From Thermoleophilaceae bacterium (GTDB taxonomy: Bacteria; Actinomycetota; Thermoleophilia; Solirubrobacterales; Thermoleophilaceae): 8,215 nucleotides of DNA. The notes under the pieces were generated by a model, which had not been told where the DNA came from, made no database searches, and saw only the letters and a program-made list of their open reading frames with translations. The translations under genes and the position numbers were made by a program. This document shows positions 5,678-8,215 of this stretch, piece by piece (position 1 is the first letter of the stretch; every line of letters starts with the position of its first letter). The stretch covers positions 1-8,215 of the forward strand of contig JACCUC010000266.1 of the NCBI GenBank assembly GCA_013812065.1, written 5' to 3'.

Positions 5678-5747
5678 GCGTGGCACAGCGTAGCACTAGC
5701 GGGCCGGGCCACAGCCGGCTCGCCGCGCCGAGTAATCTCTCTCCCCC
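5678..5747. promoter_or_regulatory. Divergent promoter region between the antitoxin and lpd genes
   Basis: This 70-base gap must hold both promoters. On the plus strand TAATCT (5733-5738) ends nine bases before the lpd ATG. On the minus strand TACGCT (5692-5687) ends nine bases before the antitoxin ATG. Both suggest leaderless transcripts, and neither gene has a Shine-Dalgarno site. Neither -35 is convincing. A perfect 8-base palindrome AGCCGGCT (5713-5720) lies between them and is a possible antitoxin operator, which could also affect lpd. Confidence 0.45.
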
Positions 5748-7124
5748 ATGGCCGAATCCCAATACGACTGCATCGTCGTCGGCTCCGGACCCGGCGGCTA
5801 CGTGGCCGCCATCCGCGCCGCCCAGCTCGGCATGAAGACCGCGATCGTCGAGAAGGACAAGCTCGGCGGGCGGTGCCTCAACTACGCGTGCATTCCCGCC
5901 AAGGCAGTGCTGCGCGCAGCCGACGTCTTCTCGGAGGTCAAGGACGCCGGGGAGTTCGGCATCCAGCTGAACGGGGCCGAGCCGACCGTCGACTTCGAGG
6001 AGACCTCGAAGCATCGCGACAACGTCGTGCAGACGCTCACCGGCGGGGTCGGCAGCCTGATGAAGGGAAACAAGATCGACGTGATCGAGGGCCTCGGCTC
6101 GGTCACCGGCGACGGCAACGTGCGAGTGGGCGACGACGAGATCGAGGCCGGGTCGGTGATCCTCGCCACGGGTTCGATCGCAAAGCCGCTGCTCGGGCTC
6201 GAGTTCGGCGAGCGCGTGCTCGACACCGAGCGCGCGTGGGCGCTGCGAGAGCTGCCGAAGAAGATGGCGGTGATCGGCGCCGGCGCCTCCGGCTCGGAGA
6301 TTGCCTCGGCCTACGGTCGCCTCGGGACGGAGGTCACCCTGCTGGAGGCCCTCCCCCAGATCCTCCCGGTCGAGGACGAGGAGATCGCCAAGGCGGCCGC
6401 GCGCGAGATCAGCAAGCAGAACGTGAAGATCGTGACCGGGGCCAACGTCGAGTCGGCAGAGGTGAGCGACGATGGCGTCGAGATCACCTACGGCGGCGAG
6501 ACCGAGCGCTTCGACTACCTCGCGATCGCCGCGGGCCGCGGGCCGGACGTCGAGGGCCTCGGGCTCGACGACGCCGGCGTGAAGACGGGCGAGGACGGAC
6601 GTGTCGAGGTCGACGATCGGCTGCGTACCTCGGTGGACGGCGTCTACGCCATCGGCGACCTCGTTCCTGGCCCGGCGCTCGCCCACAAGGCCTCTGACGA
6701 GGGCGTGATCGCCGTCGAGGACGCCGCCGGCCTGGAGACCCACCCGCTCGAATACGAGGCGATCCCCGCCGCGACCTTCTGCCACCCCCAGGTCGCGAGC
6801 TTCGGCATGACGGAGCAGCAGGCACGCGACGAGGGCTACGACGTGGTCGTCGGCAAAGTTCCGATGGGGGCGGTCGGTGCGCCGACCGTCTACGGCGATC
6901 GCACGGGGATGATCAAGATCGTCGGCGACAAGCGCTACGGCGAGATCCTCGGCGCCCACATGGCGGGCGCGCGCGCGACGGACCTGATCTCGGAGCTCGT
7001 GGCGGTGCGCGATCTCGAGGGCGGGTTTGCCGAGGTGGCGAGGATCATCCATCCGCACCCGACCTTCTCCGAGGCGACGCTGGAGGCGGCGCGGGCGACG
7101 GACGGGTGGCTGATCCACGGCTGA
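5748..7124 (+). CDS. lpdA: Dihydrolipoyl dehydrogenase (E3)
   Basis: The 458-residue flavoprotein oxidises dihydrolipoamide on 2-oxoacid dehydrogenase or glycine cleavage complexes and reduces NAD+. It has an FAD-binding GSGPGG motif (12-17) and the redox disulfide C43/C48 in GGRCLNYACIPAK. A second Rossmann motif, VIGAGASGSEIA, binds NAD. The second FAD motif VYAIGD is followed by the dimerisation domain ending in HPHPTFSE, with the catalytic H437/E442 pair. The length is normal. The active-site segment reads GGRCLN-YA-CIPAK rather than the common GGTCLN-VG-CIPSK, a variant that keeps both cysteines. No E1 or E2 genes lie within the window, so it may serve complexes encoded elsewhere. It overlaps the next gene by 19 bases. 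Other members of this superfamily (mercuric or glutathione reductase) fit less well. Confidence 0.95.
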   Translation: MAESQYDCIVVGSGPGGYVAAIRAAQLGMKTAIVEKDKLGGRCLNYACIPAKAVLRAADVFSEVKDAGEFGIQLNGAEPTVDFEETSKHRDNVVQTLTGGVGSLMKGNKIDVIEGLGSVTGDGNVRVGDDEIEAGSVILATGSIAKPLLGLEFGERVLDTERAWALRELPKKMAVIGAGASGSEIASAYGRLGTEVTLLEALPQILPVEDEEIAKAAAREISKQNVKIVTGANVESAEVSDDGVEITYGGETERFDYLAIAAGRGPDVEGLGLDDAGVKTGEDGRVEVDDRLRTSVDGVYAIGDLVPGPALAHKASDEGVIAVEDAAGLETHPLEYEAIPAATFCHPQVASFGMTEQQARDEGYDVVVGKVPMGAVGAPTVYGDRTGMIKIVGDKRYGEILGAHMAGARATDLISELVAVRDLEGGFAEVARIIHPHPTFSEATLEAARATDGWLIHG

Positions 7125-7720
7125 GGGGCGAGCGCGCCGACGAAGACGCGGCGGCTGGAGGGTCCGCGTCCTCCGAGCGGCCGATCTTCTACTTCGACTT
7201 CTCCTCACCGGAGTGCTGGCTCGCGGCGGAGCGGGTGAACCACGAGCTGCCCGTGGTCCCGGCGTGGACGCCGGTGCGCGTGGCCGGCGGGAGACCTCCG
7301 AGCGGCGGGGAGTTGGACGATCTCGAACGCCGCGCCGTCGCGCAGGGATTGCCAGCGCCACGGCTGCCCGATCCGTGGCCGGATGACCTTGACCTGGCGT
7401 TGCGGGCGGCGACCTTCGCGGCGGCCTCAGGACGAGTCGTCGCCTTCTCGCTGGCCGCGCTGCGTCAGGCGTTCGCGGCCGGCCGAGATCTGTCTCAGGT
7501 CGACAACGTGCTGATCGCCGCGGCGGCGTGCGAGCTGCATCCGCGGGCGGTGCTGAAGGCGATCGAGAGTCGATCCGTGGCGGGGCGTCTGACGGCGGCC
7601 AGCGCGGAGGCGGTGAAGGGGGGGGTCGGCGTGCTGCCGGCGATCGTCGTTGCGGGGGAGGTCCTGTCTGGTCCCGCGGCGGTCGAGACGGCGGCAGCGG
7701 AGCTCGCAGCTGCCGCCTGA
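7106..7720 (+). CDS. DsbA-family / HCCA-isomerase-like thioredoxin-fold protein
   Basis: The 204-residue protein has a disordered N-terminus of about 25 residues, then FYFDFSSPECWLA (28-40). This is the signature of the DsbA/2-hydroxychromene-2-carboxylate isomerase group of thioredoxin folds. A helical insert follows, and the C-terminal GVGVLPAIVVAGEVLSGP carries the expected cis-proline (P178). There is no CxxC: a lone C37 follows SSPE, so a classic disulfide oxidase is unlikely. There is no signal peptide, so it should be cytosolic. The family includes isomerases that use a thiol cofactor and poorly known oxidoreductases, so the substrate is unknown. GTG 7106 is the only usual in-frame start before the fold; it overlaps lpd by 19 bases, so the two are probably co-transcribed. 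The C-terminus is a run of alanines whose codons form a hairpin. Confidence 0.85.
   Translation: MADPRLRGERADEDAAAGGSASSERPIFYFDFSSPECWLAAERVNHELPVVPAWTPVRVAGGRPPSGGELDDLERRAVAQGLPAPRLPDPWPDDLDLALRAATFAAASGRVVAFSLAALRQAFAAGRDLSQVDNVLIAAAACELHPRAVLKAIESRSVAGRLTAASAEAVKGGVGVLPAIVVAGEVLSGPAAVETAAAELAAAA
7690..7717. terminator. Hairpin at the convergent gene ends, possible bidirectional terminator
   Basis: GGCGGCAGC (7690-7698) pairs perfectly with GCTGCCGCC (7709-7717) around a 10-base loop. It lies inside the last codons of the DsbA-like gene and begins six bases past the stop of the opposing PIN gene. With only three bases between the two stops, this is the one visible structure that could end both transcripts. 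No T-run follows on either strand. Confidence 0.4.
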
Positions 7721-7723
7721 CCC

Positions 7724-8140
7724 TCACTCCGGCAGGATCTCCAACACGTCGCGGTGGCGAGGGCGGACGACCGCGAAGTCCCGGCGATCGAGGGTGGCGA
7801 CCTTGGGCTCATCGAGCCGCTCGCAGAGGGCGATCACGGAAGCGTCGACCAGACCGAGGTCGAGGTCGGCGTAGGCGCGCTCGAGCTCCGCTGCGCGCAA
7901 CAGGTCGCCTTCAGCGAGGTTCTCGAGCCGGTACGCACCCCCCGCGAGGTCTTCGAGGAAGACCGACCACGCCTCGTGACCGAGCAGCTTGATGACCCAG
8001 TAGTCGACCTCGACGAGCGCGGTCGCGGGGACCACGAGCGGCTCGCCGATGCTCTCGACGAGCGACACGCAGCGTTCGTGGTCGGGATCACCGGCATCCA
8101 GCAGCGCGAGAATCGGCCCCGTGTCGAGGACGAGGGCCAT
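7724..8140 (-). CDS. PIN-domain protein, VapC-type toxin
   Basis: The 138-residue product starts MALVLDTGPILALLD, a standard PIN opening with D6. E44 (ALVEVDY), D99 (LVDASVIALCERL), and D118/D121 (ATLDRRDF) complete the acidic metal site. The length and all key residues are normal. The nearest style is the LDTGPLxAxxD group of PIN proteins, which pair with small helical antitoxins. ATG 8140 is preceded by an in-frame TAG at 8146-8144, so no longer form is possible except from a CTG. There is no Shine-Dalgarno site; the ATG overlaps a TGA in another minus-strand frame (TGATG), consistent with coupling to an upstream antitoxin. Nucleolytic activity is inferred from the motif set. Confidence 0.9.
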   Translation of the reverse strand: MALVLDTGPILALLDAGDPDHERCVSLVESIGEPLVVPATALVEVDYWVIKLLGHEAWSVFLEDLAGGAYRLENLAEGDLLRAAELERAYADLDLGLVDASVIALCERLDEPKVATLDRRDFAVVRPRHRDVLEILPE

Positions 8141-8215
8141 CAGCTACGAGGCGGACGCTCGCGTACTGGAGCGTGCTCGTCGCGTGCGGCCGCGCGCGCG
8201 GCCCCTGACTCGCTC
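8140..8215 (-). CDS. Probable C-terminus of the partner antitoxin (partial)
   Basis: On the minus strand the frame ending at TGA 8142-8140 is open to the window edge. It encodes an alanine- and arginine-rich tail of about 24 residues ending APVRERPPRS. The stop overlaps the PIN gene start by one base (TGATG), a typical antitoxin-toxin junction. Other frames are also open here, and GC-rich DNA gives open frames easily, so the identification rests mainly on the junction. The missing N-terminal part would be expected to carry a ribbon-helix-helix or AbrB domain. Confidence 0.45.
   Translation of the reverse strand, partial: SESGAARAAARDEHAPVRERPPRS
8188..8203. repeat. Perfect 16-base GC palindrome
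   Basis: The sequence from 8188 to 8203 is fully self-complementary and made only of G and C, centred on an alternating CG run. It falls within the proposed antitoxin tail. It may simply reflect alternating Ala/Arg codons and is not a confident operator. Confidence 0.3.

Noticed and set aside
5713..5720. AGCCGGCT palindrome as a confident antitoxin operator
   Set aside because: Eight bases of GC-rich palindrome is not enough evidence; kept only as a remark within the divergent promoter region.
5547..7727. A 726-codon open frame on the minus strand across lpd and its neighbour
   Set aside because: It is antisense to two clearly recognised genes, its translation is low-complexity Arg/Pro/Ala-rich with no domain, and long antisense frames are expected in GC-rich DNA.
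7528..7992. Plus-strand 154-codon frame running from the DsbA-like gene into the PIN gene
   Set aside because: Gly/Arg-rich low-complexity translation that spans two real genes in wrong frames.

Overview
The window is uniformly GC-rich DNA with tightly packed genes, GTG starts and repeated 4-base stop/start overlaps. Gene content and protein style (Arg/Ala/Glu-rich, GC-rich third positions, few Shine-Dalgarno sites) suggest a high-GC Gram-positive, most likely a deep-branching actinobacterium such as Thermoleophilia/Solirubrobacterales. That placement is inference; no rRNA or marker gene is present. I see no tRNA, rRNA, CRISPR array, insertion sequence or prophage gene.

Layout. (1) 1-578: the last 12 codons of an upstream gene, overlapping a small four-helix membrane protein of unknown function. 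(2) 579-797: a 219-base gap holding four direct repeats of T(T/G)AC(G/C) at exactly 11-base steps, then the leader of a secreted protein. (3) 798-2009: a secreted seven-bladed beta-propeller of the lactonase-like type, followed by a strong hairpin. (4) 2149-5028: a tightly coupled four-gene operon, all joined by 4-base overlaps: an OmpR-family response regulator, its membrane histidine kinase, a one-cysteine peroxiredoxin-like protein and an unrecognised 160-residue protein. (5) 5025-5677, minus strand: a Phd/YefM-type antitoxin and a PIN-domain VapC toxin. The toxin gene and the operon converge so tightly that their stop codons share two bases. (6) 5748-7720: dihydrolipoyl dehydrogenase overlapping a thioredoxin-fold DsbA/HCCA-isomerase-like protein. 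(7) 7724-8215, minus strand: a second PIN-domain protein, with the probable tail of its antitoxin running off the window edge.

The best lead is regulatory. The 11-base-period repeats upstream of the propeller gene recur as two half-sites, with the same spacing and near-identical sequence, upstream of the response regulator. OmpR/PhoB-type regulators bind direct repeats of this period. The simplest model is that the two-component system controls its own operon and the secreted propeller protein. The operon also carries a redox protein and an unknown partner, so this may be an uncharacterised envelope or oxidative signalling unit. The two PIN toxin modules flanking the lpd operon are ordinary accessory cargo by comparison.
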